64,000 nt of DNA from Planococcus shenhongbingii (GCF_030413635.1 NZ_CP129235.1:3286001-3350000); one strand, 5' to 3'; shown: positions 28,163 to 37,517, counted from the first letter of the stretch. The notes: a model not told the origin generated them from the letters alone. Program-made: numbers and translations.

Positions 28163-29689
28163 ATGAATACCTTACAATTTCTGATGGATGGATTCAGTAT
28201 CGCGTTTCAATGGCAGAACATCCTCTTTGCATTTGCCGGAGTGTTAATCGGAACCGCGGTCGGCGTATTGCCTGGCATCGGGCCCATGAGCGGAGTGGCA
28301 CTTCTTATTCCTGTAACTGCTACTTTGACAGCCGGGCTGCCGACGGAGGCAGCGGCGGCAAGTTCGATTATTCTATTGGCTGGTGTCTATTACGGCGCCA
28401 TGTACGGCGGCTCAACCACCTCCATCCTGCTGAACACGCCTGGTGAATCTTCGTCAGTTGTTACAACTCTTGACGGTTACCAGATGGCCAAGCAAGGGCG
28501 TGCCGGAGCAGCTTTATCAATTGCTGCCATCGGTTCGTTTGCAGCAGGCATCATTTCTTTGATCGGTCTCGTTTTGCTGGCTGAGCCTTTATCAAATATA
28601 GCTTTGGAATTCGGGCCTGCCGAGTATTTTTCTTTAATGCTTTTGGGGCTTGCAGCAGTCAGCGGCCTTGCTGGAAAATCGATGACCAAAGCGTTGATGA
28701 TGACCGTGTTTGGTTTAATGCTCGGCACTATCGGTATCGATGCTGTTTCAGGCATTGCCCGCTTTACTTATGATATTCCCGTCTTATATTCCGGGCTAGA
28801 ATTCCTTACCATTGCTGTCGGCCTTTTCGCTTTAGGTGAAGTTTTCAAGACAGTTCTGGAAAGAGATCATGAAGATGGAACAATGGCTAAAATCGGCCGT
28901 ATCCTGCCGACCAGACAAGACTTGAAAGATAGCGCAGCTCCTATAATGCGCGGTTCGTTATTGGGCTTCTTTATCGGGGTCTTGCCAGGTGCTGGAGCTA
29001 CTCTGGCTTCATTTTTCTCCTATATCGGCGAGAAAAAATTCAGCAAAAACCCTGAACAATTCGGCAAAGGTGCCATCGCCGGTGTAGCTGGACCTGAATC
29101 GGCCAACAACGCCGCTTCTGGAGGCGCCATGATTCCCCTTTTGACTTTAGGGATTCCCGGATCCGGGACAACCGCCATTCTTATGGGCGCTTTAATCATG
29201 TATAACATCCAGCCTGGCCCCTTATTATTTGAAGATCATCCTGAAGTAGCCTGGGGGCTGATCGCCAGTATGTTTGTCGGAAACTTGATGCTTCTTATAC
29301 TGAACATGCCTCTTGTAAAAGTGTTTGCTAAGATTATTCAAACACCGAAAAAGTATTTATTGCCGATCATTATTGCCATTTCGTTTTTCGGCGTTTACGC
29401 TGTGCAGTATACGACGTTCGATCTTTACTTGCTGCTTGCCTGCGGTGTCCTTGGTTACTTGTTGACAAAAAATGATTTCCCGGTTGCACCGCTGGTCTTG
29501 GCGCTGGTCCTTGGGCCAATGATTGAAAACAATATGCGACGTGCACTTACCATTTCAAACGGTGAATTTTCAATTTTTGTCTCCAATCCGATTTCATTGG
29601 TGCTGCTGATAGTGGCTGCTGCCTGGCTGCTTGTCCCGCTGCTTTTGAAATTGAAAGGCCGTTCTGTAGTACTGAATGAAGAAGGATGA
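28163..29689 (+). CDS. tctA: TctA large membrane permease subunit
   Basis: 508 residues with about twelve transmembrane helices. The family signature blocks GVLPGIGPMSGVALLIP, YYGAMYGGSTTSILLNTPGE, FFIGVLPGAGATLASF and LTLGIPGSGTTAILMGAL are all present. It is the transport channel of the TTT system. It follows tctB after 18 bases with AGAGGTGGAG. The operon ends in a terminator into which a 409-bp repeat element has been placed. Confidence 0.9.
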   Translation: MNTLQFLMDGFSIAFQWQNILFAFAGVLIGTAVGVLPGIGPMSGVALLIPVTATLTAGLPTEAAAASSIILLAGVYYGAMYGGSTTSILLNTPGESSSVVTTLDGYQMAKQGRAGAALSIAAIGSFAAGIISLIGLVLLAEPLSNIALEFGPAEYFSLMLLGLAAVSGLAGKSMTKALMMTVFGLMLGTIGIDAVSGIARFTYDIPVLYSGLEFLTIAVGLFALGEVFKTVLERDHEDGTMAKIGRILPTRQDLKDSAAPIMRGSLLGFFIGVLPGAGATLASFFSYIGEKKFSKNPEQFGKGAIAGVAGPESANNAASGGAMIPLLTLGIPGSGTTAILMGALIMYNIQPGPLLFEDHPEVAWGLIASMFVGNLMLLILNMPLVKVFAKIIQTPKKYLLPIIIAISFFGVYAVQYTTFDLYLLLACGVLGYLLTKNDFPVAPLVLALVLGPMIENNMRRALTISNGEFSIFVSNPISLVLLIVAAAWLLVPLLLKLKGRSVVLNEEG

Positions 29690-29711
29690 TTGATATGACC
29701 TTCAGCCATAC

Positions 29712-29743
29712 AAAAAAACCGTCCCCTAAAGGACGGTTTTTTT
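29712..29743. terminator. Left copy of the tctA/trhO bidirectional terminator
   Basis: A7, stem CCGTCCC/GGGACGG-like (CCGTCC CCTAAA GGACGG) and T7. A 31-base identical copy lies at 30153-30183 on the other side of the repeat element. Confidence 0.9.
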
Positions 29744-30152
29744 CAGGCTGTCGAGAAACTCTCGATAGCATTTTCTCATTTCGCTCCAGGACGGACGCTT
29801 TTCGCGGGGTGCGGCCTAAGCCTCCTCGCTCGCTGGCGCTCTCTGCGGGGTCTTAGGACTCGCACTGTTCCCGCAGAAGTCGCCGCCTTCCGCTGCATTC
29901 CACTTCCTTTCACCACTTCTAGAGACTCTCTAAAAGTGTGATTGTTTTGGAAAGCTCTCTAATATTTGTCCCGGCTCTCCAGATATGGAGCCAACCAGCG
30001 GAGACGCCTGCGGGATAGCGAGACAGCCGAGACCCTGCAGGAGCGTAAGCGACGAAGCGGCTTGGCGCTCGCCCGCGGCAAGCGCAGCTGGTTGGCGGAA
30101 TATCGGTTAAGGAAGGATTACTAATAGAAACTTTAACTTCCTCAACAAGCTG
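29744..30152. repeat. GC-rich non-coding element, copy A (409 bp) between duplicated terminators
   Basis: Begins CAGGCTGTCGAGAAACTC and ends TTCCTCAACAAGCTG; the ends form an imperfect inverted repeat. Contains hairpin TCGAGA/TCTCGA at the left end, a central hairpin around CTAGAGACTCTCTAA, a small stem CTCCA/TGGAG, and GCCAACCAGC/GCTGGTTGGC (29990-29999/30087-30096). The left GC-rich block resembles the reverse complement of the right one. Copies B (50839) and C (62481) share this architecture. No credible ORF. Similar GC-rich intergenic repeats are common in Bacillales genomes in my experience. Confidence 0.85.
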
Positions 30153-30183
30153 AAAAAACCGTCCCCTAAAGGACGGTTTTTTT
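30153..30183. terminator. Right copy of the tctA/trhO bidirectional terminator
   Basis: 31 bases identical to the left copy at 29713-29743: A6, stem CCGTCC/GGACGG, T7. It serves trhO on the minus strand. Confidence 0.9.
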
Positions 30184-30189
30184 GATTGC

Positions 30190-31152
30190 TTATACTTCAG
30201 TTGTTTCTTTTAATGCATCCAGGCGTTCCTGAACTTCTGCTCCCGTTAACCCGTGTTCAAAGGCATAGCGGTTGCGTGGATGTTCACGGCACTCGTCAGA
30301 GCATGAACGCATGTATTTATGTTCGTTTTCTTCAGAAGCAATAATTTTCTTGTTGCATTCCGGATTTGCGCAGTTCACGTAGCGCTCACATGGCTCGCCA
30401 GTGAAATGGTCTCTTCCAACCACAACATGCTCTACTTGGTTCACAGGAACTGCAATGCGCTCGTCAAACACGTAAAGCTGTCCGTCCCAAAGTTCGCCGC
30501 GGACTTCCGGATCTTTTCCGTAAGTCACGATGCCGCCGTGCAATTGTGCTACATCTTCAAAGCCTTCTTTTTTCAGCCAGCCCGAAAATTTTTCACAGCG
30601 GATTCCGCCTGTGCAGTAAGTTAAAATTTTCTTGCCTTCGAACATTTCTTTATTTTCACGGACCCATTCCGGAAGATCACGGAAGTTTTCGATATCCGGA
30701 CGCACTGCGCCGCGGAAATGGCCCAAGTCATATTCATAGTCGTTGCGTGCATCAAGCACGATTGTATCTTGGTCCTGCATGCGTTTATAGAATTCTGCAG
30801 GCTCCAGGTAAGTTCCAGTCAATTCGTTCGGGTCGATGTCATCTTCGAGGCCCAAGTGAACGATTTCTTTTTTCGCGCGCACGTGCATTTTTTTGAATGC
30901 ATGGCCGTCTGCCGCGTCAATTTTGAAGACGATTTCTGAAAAACGGGGATCGCTTTTCACCATCTCCATGTATGCTTCTGTCTGCTCGATCGTGCCTGAA
31001 CATGTACCGTTAATTCCTTCATGGGAAACAAGGATACGGCCTTTAAGCCCGATTTCCTTGCAAGCTGCCAAATGTTCAGCTGCGAAAGCCTCAGGATCTT
31101 CGATTGGTGTATATAAATAATAAAGTAAAACGTTGTGTGTATGATTTTGCAT
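30190..31152 (-). CDS. trhO: tRNA uridine(34) hydroxylase TrhO (rhodanese-related, UPF0176)
   Basis: 320 residues. N-terminal acylphosphatase-like region ([16 protein letters not shown]), central rhodanese domain with catalytic Cys (~180) in [14 protein letters not shown] and [14 protein letters not shown], and a C-terminal Cys-rich zinc-like segment ([10 protein letters not shown] ... SCSDEC). Enzymes of this family hydroxylate U34 of tRNA for (m)cmo5U-type wobble modification. AGGGGG upstream of the ATG. Convergent with tctA, monocistronic. Confidence 0.9.
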   Translation of the reverse strand: MQNHTHNVLLYYLYTPIEDPEAFAAEHLAACKEIGLKGRILVSHEGINGTCSGTIEQTEAYMEMVKSDPRFSEIVFKIDAADGHAFKKMHVRAKKEIVHLGLEDDIDPNELTGTYLEPAEFYKRMQDQDTIVLDARNDYEYDLGHFRGAVRPDIENFRDLPEWVRENKEMFEGKKILTYCTGGIRCEKFSGWLKKEGFEDVAQLHGGIVTYGKDPEVRGELWDGQLYVFDERIAVPVNQVEHVVVGRDHFTGEPCERYVNCANPECNKKIIASEENEHKYMRSCSDECREHPRNRYAFEHGLTGAEVQERLDALKETTEV

Positions 31153-31255
31153 GAATCATACCCCCTATTCTTCAATTTGTTTCGTAAGCCCCAAAGACTT
31201 CAAAAACCTAAATCATTTTACAATAAAAACCGGTAAAATTCAACTTTTGCAGAAT

Positions 31256-31282
31256 TGAAAAAACAGCTGCCTGAAGCAGCTG
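31256..31282 (-). terminator. Terminator after the VOC-family gene
   Basis: Minus-strand stem CAGCTGC/GCAGCTG with a five-base loop and T6, 42 bases after the VOC gene's stop codon. Confidence 0.8.
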
Positions 31283-31324
31283 CCTTCTATGATCAGATTT
31301 AAATAGGATCCTTCTTGATCGCCT

Positions 31325-31738
31325 TCACTTTTCTTTTTCCACGTTGAGATCCCAGACAAATCCGTATTGGTCTTTCACTTTTCCATATTTGGCCCCCCAG
31401 AAAGTATCCTGAAGTTCCATGATCACTTGTCCGCCTTCGGACAACTTGCCAAAGATGTTTGTGGCTTCTTCTTCGCTTTCACACTCCACGACAAGCGCCA
31501 GGCCTGAACGGGGCTGTTCCGGTTGTTCTTCTACAGAATCGGCCATCATCAACCGGAAATCACCTTTTTGCAAAAGACAATGCAGAAGATATTCTTTGGC
31601 ATGATCCGGGCTTGGAAAGCCGGAATCCCCGTATGTTTGGCTTCCTATTCTTTCTAAGCCAAAAACCTCCTCATAAAAAGATGATGCTTCGCCTGCTTGG
31701 CCATAAAATGTAAGATATGGTGTAATTGAACCTTTCAT
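31325..31738 (-). CDS. VOC-superfamily protein, PhnB/YjdN-like
   Basis: 137 residues, one glyoxalase/bleomycin-resistance fold module (SITPYLTFYGQAGEASSFYEEVFGLE, DTFWGAKYGKVKDQYGFVWDLNVE). This matches the PhnB-like group formerly annotated as 3-demethylubiquinone methyltransferase-like; the true substrate is unknown. It is followed 11 bases upstream on the same strand by the hydroxyacid dehydrogenase gene, so the two are probably cotranscribed. Start ATG at 31738 with AGGGGATG. Confidence 0.8.
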   Translation of the reverse strand: MKGSITPYLTFYGQAGEASSFYEEVFGLERIGSQTYGDSGFPSPDHAKEYLLHCLLQKGDFRLMMADSVEEQPEQPRSGLALVVECESEEEATNIFGKLSEGGQVIMELQDTFWGAKYGKVKDQYGFVWDLNVEKEK

Positions 31739-31749
31739 TTAAACATCCC

Positions 31750-32700
31750 CTAACATACACGATTTTTTACAGAGCGCCCTTCAAAACACGATGCAATGGC
31801 TTCTGCGTTCATTGCCATCATCGCGAGCCGCGTCTGGACAGTAGCACTGCCGATATGAGGCAATACCGTCACATTCGGCAAACTAAGCAGCGGATGGTCC
31901 GTCGGAACCGGTTCTTGTTCAAAAACATCCAATCCCGCTCCCCATAGCTTATTCGCTTTTAACGCTTCGTATAAAGCGGTTTCGTCTACGATTCCGCCAC
32001 GTGCCACATTGATCAGACAAGCAGATTCTTTCATCAACGACAGTTCCTTTTCACCGATCATGCCTTTTGTTTGCTCTGTAAGCGGCGTTAAAATCACCAC
32101 AAAGTCCGATTCTTTCAGAAGATCTTCCAATGCCGCATATTTTACATCCTCCAGGCTTCGGCGTGTCCGGTTGTGGTAAAGTACGCTCATGCCGAAACCT
32201 TGAGCGCGCCTCGCCACCGCTTCTCCTATTCGCCCCATGCCGATAATGCCAAGTGTTGCTCCACCGACGTTCTGGCCGGTCATCCCCATCGGGCTCCAAG
32301 ACTTCCATTCACCCGATCGCACGGTTCCATCTGCTTCCACGATGCGCCGTGCCGTTGCCAACAGCAGTGCAAACGTTAAATCTGCTGTTGTTTCGGTCAA
32401 TACATCCGGCGTATTCGTGACAAACACCTTATGTTTATGGGCGGCTTCCAAATCGATGTTGTTGTAGCCCACCGCCAGATTTGTGACGATTTTCAAATTC
32501 GGGGCGGCTTCGAAGACTTCCTCATCGATTTGATCCGGCAGCATCGTCCAAAGCGCTTGCGCGTCTTTCACTTGTTTTAATAATTCCTCACGCGGAGCGG
32601 ATGTTTCCGCATCTTCCCACATCCGTACTTCATAGGATTGCTGTAAGCCTGCTACAGCTTCATCAGGTAACTTCTGTGTAATGTAAACGATTGGTTTCAT
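31750..32700 (-). CDS. D-isomer 2-hydroxyacid dehydrogenase (glyoxylate/hydroxypyruvate reductase type)
   Basis: 316 residues. Substrate-binding NLAVGYNNIDL, NAD-binding LGIIGMGRIGEAVARRA, catalytic Arg in NVARGGIVDE, Glu in LDVFEQEPVP, and His in LPHIGSAT. This is the pattern of glyoxylate reductase/D-glycerate dehydrogenase. The ATG at 32700 has GGAGAGG upstream; an extension to 32721 is unlikely. Upstream gene of a two-gene unit with the VOC protein. Confidence 0.9.
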   Translation of the reverse strand: MKPIVYITQKLPDEAVAGLQQSYEVRMWEDAETSAPREELLKQVKDAQALWTMLPDQIDEEVFEAAPNLKIVTNLAVGYNNIDLEAAHKHKVFVTNTPDVLTETTADLTFALLLATARRIVEADGTVRSGEWKSWSPMGMTGQNVGGATLGIIGMGRIGEAVARRAQGFGMSVLYHNRTRRSLEDVKYAALEDLLKESDFVVILTPLTEQTKGMIGEKELSLMKESACLINVARGGIVDETALYEALKANKLWGAGLDVFEQEPVPTDHPLLSLPNVTVLPHIGSATVQTRLAMMAMNAEAIASCFEGRSVKNRVC

Positions 32701-32786
32701 GCCGATCCTCTCCAATTCCATTGTATGTACCTCTATGCCTTAACAGGTGCTAGCATTTTTCCATTATCAAACAATTATAACAATAA

Positions 32787-32818
32787 AAAAAACTGCCGGC
32801 AAACAACCGGCAGTTTTT
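32787..32818. terminator. Bidirectional terminator before the DedA gene end
   Basis: Stem AAAACTGCCGG/CCGGCAGTTTT with a seven-base loop and A/T tracts; serves the DedA/phosphoesterase unit on the minus strand. Confidence 0.85.
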
Positions 32819-32829
32819 CCAAATTAGAT

Positions 32830-33447
32830 TCAATCCATTTCGCGTGTTCTGATTTTCTTAACATAAAACCAGATGGCCGCAATTCCTCCCAGCACAATCA
32901 AAACATAGACGACATTGGAATAAATATCGAGCTGCTTCATTATCTCATCGCGGTTTTCTCCTACTGCTTCCCCCACAAAGACCAGAACGGTATTCCATAG
33001 AACAGTCCCTAATGTAGTTAATGTCAGAAACAGCCAAAATTTCGTATTGGCCATTCCTGCTGGAATAGAGATTAAACTGCGAACCAGCGGAATTAGCCGG
33101 CCAAAAAAGATGGTCCAGACGCCGTAGCGGTCAAACCAGGCATCGGCACGGTGGATATCGGCTTTTTTGACGCGCAGTATATGCCCGTATTTCTCCACTA
33201 TTTTCTCTAAACGCTCGACATCCAATAGGAGTCCAATTCCATATAATATTAGCGCCCCCGATACTGAACCGGCAGTTGAAGCGAGAATCACTCCCGGAAT
33301 GGTCATATCCGTTGTCGTTGTCATAAATCCACCCACTGTTAAAATCACTTCAGACGGAATTGGCGGAAACACGTTCTCCAGCATGATAAGTAAAAAAATC
33401 CCGATGTAACCATAGTCAGACATAATTGATGTAATCCACTGTTCCAT
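32830..33447 (-). CDS. DedA-family membrane protein
   Basis: 205 residues with about five hydrophobic segments; N-terminal ENVFPPIPSEVILTVGGF and central FFGRLIPLVRSLISIPAGMA are the DedA/VTT signatures. Members act as lipid scramblases/flippases, for example for undecaprenyl phosphate or phosphatidylethanolamine recycling; the paralogue's substrate is uncertain. GAGGAG precedes the ATG. It follows a metallophosphoesterase gene by 13 bases. Confidence 0.9.
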   Translation of the reverse strand: MEQWITSIMSDYGYIGIFLLIMLENVFPPIPSEVILTVGGFMTTTTDMTIPGVILASTAGSVSGALILYGIGLLLDVERLEKIVEKYGHILRVKKADIHRADAWFDRYGVWTIFFGRLIPLVRSLISIPAGMANTKFWLFLTLTTLGTVLWNTVLVFVGEAVGENRDEIMKQLDIYSNVVYVLIVLGGIAAIWFYVKKIRTREMD

Positions 33448-33460
33448 TTAATTGCTCCTC

Positions 33461-34546
33461 TTAGTTTGTTTGCTCAAATTTCATCTTAATCGACCATAAT
33501 TCTGAGCGGCTTCCAATACGGATGGCTGGTCCCCAAAATCCAAAACCCGACGACACAAGGAAATGGGTTTTTTCTATCAAGCGATGGCCGTAATCCAGTT
33601 CAAATACTTTTTTCGTTATGAAGCGGTTCGGCCACATTTGCCCTTTATGGGTATGGCCGGATATATGTAAATCTGCCTGTAAGTCTACAGGCGTCTTTAA
33701 ATCGGATGGAGTATGGTCCAGGATAATCCACGGCAATTCATTTTCTGGTTTCAATAATTCCAATGCATGGCGCTTGCCGTTTGTCCGGTCTTCACGCCCT
33801 GTTAAATAGAAACGATTTCCAACCGAAATGGTTTCATCCCGCAGGATATTCACACCGGAACTTTCCATTAGCTTTACCAGCAGAGGGATTTTTTTGCCGT
33901 AATACTCATGGTTCCCCAAAACGCCATAGACGCCTAATTCAGCTTCCAGTTTCTCCATCTCTTCTTTCATTCCGTAACGTGCATACCATACCGGGTCATC
34001 GTCCACTAAATCTCCGGCAAGCAAGACGGCATCCGGCTTTAATTTATTGGATCTTGTGACAAAACGCTTAAGATGCCGTCTGCCTGAAAGAACGCCCAGA
34101 TGAAAATCCGATCCGACAACTATATGAAGAGGGTCTGAAGTGGGTCCTTCAACGGTTATCTCCAATTTACGGACAACCGGACTATAAGCCAGAAATGTAC
34201 CAACAATAAAAATCAAAGCAAAAATGATCGCCACTGCATTTCCAAGGATAAGGGCTTCCTGATCCCATTCTACAAATAGGCTGACTATGTTCGCAATTGG
34301 AAAGAAAAGAAGGCCGTATTCCAGGAAAGCGAACCAATAAGCACCAATCACTGAAAATGCCAGCCACCTATGCCCCAGGCGTCCTATGAAAAAGCTGAAA
34401 GCAAGAATCAACCAGATGACGCCGAATAGCACCGGATAAATCCATTCTGCCCATGATTCAAACCATACATATACGTTCCAGCCCAGATAAGTGACAATGA
34501 CCAGATAAATACTTAATGCCGTAATGCTGTAAGTGATTATTCTCAT
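33461..34546 (-). CDS. Membrane-anchored metallophosphoesterase (YkuE/YaeI-like)
   Basis: 361 residues: four transmembrane helices in the first ~125 residues, then a calcineurin-like domain with the dinuclear-metal motifs GSDFHLG, LLAGDLVDDD, LGNHEYYG, ILDHTPSD and HISGHTHKGQ. YaeI-type enzymes cleave lipid-A or phospholipid-linked phosphates; the Gram-positive YkuE is a Tat substrate, but this protein instead has a multi-helix anchor and no twin-arginine signal. AGGGGG upstream of the ATG. Probably cotranscribed with the DedA gene, suggesting shared lipid phosphate work. Confidence 0.85.
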   Translation of the reverse strand: MRIITYSITALSIYLVIVTYLGWNVYVWFESWAEWIYPVLFGVIWLILAFSFFIGRLGHRWLAFSVIGAYWFAFLEYGLLFFPIANIVSLFVEWDQEALILGNAVAIIFALIFIVGTFLAYSPVVRKLEITVEGPTSDPLHIVVGSDFHLGVLSGRRHLKRFVTRSNKLKPDAVLLAGDLVDDDPVWYARYGMKEEMEKLEAELGVYGVLGNHEYYGKKIPLLVKLMESSGVNILRDETISVGNRFYLTGREDRTNGKRHALELLKPENELPWIILDHTPSDLKTPVDLQADLHISGHTHKGQMWPNRFITKKVFELDYGHRLIEKTHFLVSSGFGFWGPAIRIGSRSELWSIKMKFEQTN

Positions 34547-34623
34547 TGAGCAGCCCCCTTCTTCATACTATATAAAAGACATTATAGCATTTTACATTTC
34601 AATCCACCTTACCTAAACGAAAC

Positions 34624-34639
34624 TACGCCTCAAGTCTTA
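34624..34639 (+). promoter_or_regulatory. Putative LiaR-binding box
   Basis: TACGCCTCAAGTCTTA resembles my memory of the Bacillus subtilis LiaR site before liaI (TACGACTCCGGTCTTA). It lies ~85 bases before the liaI-like start. A possible promoter TTGAAA (34665) / TAAGAT (34686) with a short 15-base spacer follows, as expected for an activator-dependent promoter. Confidence 0.45.
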
Positions 34640-34720
34640 GTAAAAGATGCAGTCAGGGACCGTATTGAAAAGATTCAGCACTTGATAAGATGAAGATACA
34701 AATTGAGAGGAGGAATTAAA

Positions 34721-35062
34721 TTGAATAAGTTTTGGATGATTACACTGGGCATCGTCGCTGGCATCATCGTACTATCCAATCTCGGTGCTATCATGGGATT
34801 GGCAGTCTCTGGTTTGATTCTCTACATGGGTGTGCATTTTTACCTGAAAAGCACATCAACTGCAGCAAAAATCTGGTGGGGATTTGTTGGAGCTGTGGGC
34901 GTACTTTCAGCTATTTCCAACGTACCGGCATTGATTGGTGTCGCAGCAGCTGCCGGATTATGGTGGATTTACCGCAACTGGAATGAACGCCCCGTCACTG
35001 TCGCAAAAACAGATGATCCGTTCACAAATTTCGAAAGACAATGGGACAAACTTACAAAATAA
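34721..35062 (+). CDS. liaI: LiaI-like small membrane protein
   Basis: 113 residues with three or four hydrophobic helices and a hydrophilic C-terminus (DDPFTNFERQWDKLTK), the layout of Bacillus LiaI. LiaI anchors the PspA-like LiaH to the membrane at envelope damage sites. TTG start at 34721 with AGGAGG 8 bases upstream; the open frame upstream to 34703 has no site. First gene of the operon liaI-liaH-liaF-liaS-liaR (no liaG). Confidence 0.75.
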   Translation: MNKFWMITLGIVAGIIVLSNLGAIMGLAVSGLILYMGVHFYLKSTSTAAKIWWGFVGAVGVLSAISNVPALIGVAAAAGLWWIYRNWNERPVTVAKTDDPFTNFERQWDKLTK

Positions 35063-35074
35063 GGAGGAATACAA

Positions 35075-35713
35075 ATGGCATCTTTATGGGAACGGTTTAA
35101 ATTCACAGTAGCAACAGACGTAGACACACTGGTATCAAAGAAAGAAGAAAAAAATCCACTGGCCGTCTTGAACCGTTATATCGTGGAAGCTGAAAAGCAG
35201 ACTGAGGAAACAGGGAAATGGGTGGAGCGCCAAGCTAAGCTGAACAGCAAGCTGGAAAAAGAATTAGCTGAAGCGCTATCCATGCTTGAAAAACGGCAGT
35301 CACAGCTCCAACTGGCGCAGAATTCAGGTGAAAGCGACTTGTCCGCATTTGCGGAAATGGAAGTGGCGGCTTACTCCAACCGTACAGCCCAGTTAAACCG
35401 GACAATCGAAGAAAATCTGGTCGAATTAAACGGGCTGGAGCAGCGCCATGAGGAAATGAAACATAAAGTAAAAGACATGAAAGTACGCCAGCTTCAATTG
35501 ATGGGCAAAGAAAATGCAACGCGTGCCCATCATCAGATGGATAAAGTCTTAAATCCGGAACTCGCAGCAGAGCGCCTCGGATCTTATGATGACATGGCGT
35601 CCTACATCCAAACACTGGGCTCAAAAGTTGAACAGGAACATGAACGCTCTGCAATGGAACGCCGGCTGGAAGCTTTAGAAAAAAACAGCGCACAACAAAA
35701 GGAAATTGGGTAA
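35075..35713 (+). CDS. liaH: PspA/IM30-family protein LiaH
   Basis: 212 residues, almost entirely coiled coil. N-terminal amphipathic segment (LWERFKFTVATDVDTLVSKKEEKNP) and the conserved PLAVLNRYI block mark PspA/IM30 proteins, ESCRT-III relatives that coat and stabilise stressed membranes. It follows liaI by 12 bases with AAGGAGG. Expected to be the most abundant product of the stress operon. Confidence 0.9.
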   Translation: MASLWERFKFTVATDVDTLVSKKEEKNPLAVLNRYIVEAEKQTEETGKWVERQAKLNSKLEKELAEALSMLEKRQSQLQLAQNSGESDLSAFAEMEVAAYSNRTAQLNRTIEENLVELNGLEQRHEEMKHKVKDMKVRQLQLMGKENATRAHHQMDKVLNPELAAERLGSYDDMASYIQTLGSKVEQEHERSAMERRLEALEKNSAQQKEIG

Positions 35714-35778
35714 ACTAACATGAGAAGAAGGATTCCTTCTTCTCACTTTTCCGATACAAAGAAGGAGGCAAAACTGCG

Positions 35779-36477
35779 ATGCAACAGTTCACTACTAACA
35801 AACAGGCGTTTATCATTCTGAGCGCTTTACTTCTCATATTCGTGGAAGCTGCTTTTTTCGGAAACGGCAGTGTATTTTTGGTTCTTCTTGGTATCGGACT
35901 GATTTACTATGCAATTAATAAAAGTGCGAAAACGCGAAAATCTTACATCTGGACTGGAATAATCCTGATCGGCATCTCCGTCTTATCAATGTGGAGCTTG
36001 CGGCTGCTGATCTTTTCAATAGCGGTTTATTTACTCATCCGTCTTTGGAAAGGTGATGAATGGCAGCAAAGTGTCCCGATTCAAGGAGAGGTCGATAAAG
36101 GCCTGATCCAAAACAAATTCCTTTCTGCCCAAAGCACCCCAATTGAAGCTTATGAATGGAAAGACATCCATGTACAAGGATTTGTCGGCGATTTGCTTGT
36201 GGATGCAACGCAGACCGTCTTACCGAAAAAGACTTCCTTAATTTCCATCCGGCAAGGATTTGGCAAAGTCAAAATTGTTTTGCCATATGAAATTCCTGTC
36301 CGCATTTATTACACGACGCTTCTTGGCGACGCCCAGTTTTTCAGCGGCGAAAAAAAGCGCATCTGGAACGGCACCATCCATGCAGAAGACGGGTACAGCC
36401 AAGACGATTACAATAAAACCGAATTGGTCATATCTCTTTCAACTTGGATGGGAGATGTCGAGGTGATTCGCAGATGA
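35779..36477 (+). CDS. liaF: LiaF-like inhibitor of the LiaS kinase
   Basis: 232 residues: four N-terminal transmembrane helices (to ~95), then a beta-rich cytoplasmic domain with YEWKDIHVQGFVGDLLVDATQTVLPKKTSLISIRQGFGKVKIVLPYEIPV-type toast-rack features (DUF2154/LiaF C-terminal). LiaF keeps LiaS inactive in the absence of envelope stress. Its stop overlaps the LiaS start by four bases (ATGA). Confidence 0.85.
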   Translation: MQQFTTNKQAFIILSALLLIFVEAAFFGNGSVFLVLLGIGLIYYAINKSAKTRKSYIWTGIILIGISVLSMWSLRLLIFSIAVYLLIRLWKGDEWQQSVPIQGEVDKGLIQNKFLSAQSTPIEAYEWKDIHVQGFVGDLLVDATQTVLPKKTSLISIRQGFGKVKIVLPYEIPVRIYYTTLLGDAQFFSGEKKRIWNGTIHAEDGYSQDDYNKTELVISLSTWMGDVEVIRR

Positions 36478-37517
36478 GACAGATTCTTCCGCGCGGCCTG
36501 TTTTTCGTGGGCTTATTTGCAATCATCATTTTTGGTATTTTGATTGTGCTTCTGGGGCTCCCCACCGAACGCACATGGGCAGTCCTGTGGGAAGATTTTG
36601 TGGCCGGTCTTCCTTTTGGTATTTGGCTTTTCGTCTTGATGCTCGCTTTGTCTTCCGGAATCGCCTGGTGGTCTGAATCGTTAACGCGCTCGAAAGTGCA
36701 GGAACTCGACGATATTTTCCAGGCCCTCCTCCGCAACGAAGACCAGACCGTCATTGAAGCGGCCCATATGAAAACTTTGCCGAATCATTTATCCGCTTCA
36801 ATTTTGAAATTGCAGAAGCTATTGGAATCCCAGCGCAAAAGCTTGGCGCGCATTTCCAATGAACGGGCAGAAACCCAGGACCAGATCATCCAGGAACGGC
36901 TGATCATGGAACGCCAGCGCCTGGCGCGCGAGCTCCATGATTCGGTTTCCCAGCAGCTCTTTGCGGCTTCGATGCTGCTGTCGTCGATGACCGAGCAAGA
37001 AGGGGCATCTCCCGGTCTATTGCAGACTGAAAAAATGGTGCAGCAGGCCCAGCTTGAAATGCGTGCCTTGCTCCTGCATCTGCGCCCCGCTGCACTTCAT
37101 GACAAAAGTCTGCGCCAAGGGTTGTTTGAACTGGTCTCTGAGTTGAAAGAAAAAGTATATTTCACTATTGAACATAAGTTGGAAGAAGTTCCTTTGCCAA
37201 AAGGGGCTGAAGACCATTTATTCCGCATTGCCCAAGAAACACTGTCGAATACGCTGCGCCATTCCAAAGCGACCGAAGTCCATATTTTATTTATTCAACG
37301 TGATGACTTTGCTATTTTACGCATCCAGGACAACGGAGTCGGTTTTGAAAGCGAACAGTCCAAGTCAACTTCCTACGGGCTAAAGCATATTGAAGAAAGA
37401 GCCATTGAAATCGGCGCTACCAGCAAAATTGTTTCAGTGCCTTCAGAAGGTACTATCGTAGAAGTAAAAGTCCCTATCGAAAGGATGGTTTCCGATGATA
37501 CGAATCTTATTGGTTGA
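36474..37517 (+). CDS. liaS: LiaS/VraS-type sensor histidine kinase
   Basis: 347 residues: two transmembrane helices (~5-27 and ~42-62) with a very short outer loop (intramembrane-sensing kinase), then HisKA_3 with the phosphoacceptor His (~155) in [15 protein letters not shown] and an ATPase domain (DNGVGF). The start at 36474 overlaps liaF; an upstream extension to 36444 is discarded. Senses cell-wall antibiotic stress through LiaF. Confidence 0.9.
   Translation: MRQILPRGLFFVGLFAIIIFGILIVLLGLPTERTWAVLWEDFVAGLPFGIWLFVLMLALSSGIAWWSESLTRSKVQELDDIFQALLRNEDQTVIEAAHMKTLPNHLSASILKLQKLLESQRKSLARISNERAETQDQIIQERLIMERQRLARELHDSVSQQLFAASMLLSSMTEQEGASPGLLQTEKMVQQAQLEMRALLLHLRPAALHDKSLRQGLFELVSELKEKVYFTIEHKLEEVPLPKGAEDHLFRIAQETLSNTLRHSKATEVHILFIQRDDFAILRIQDNGVGFESEQSKSTSYGLKHIEERAIEIGATSKIVSVPSEGTIVEVKVPIERMVSDDTNLIG

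Noticed and set aside
29744..30152. IS element or group II intron
   Set aside because: At 409 bp with no transposase, reverse transcriptase or recognisable intron domain V it can only be a non-autonomous element or a structured repeat.
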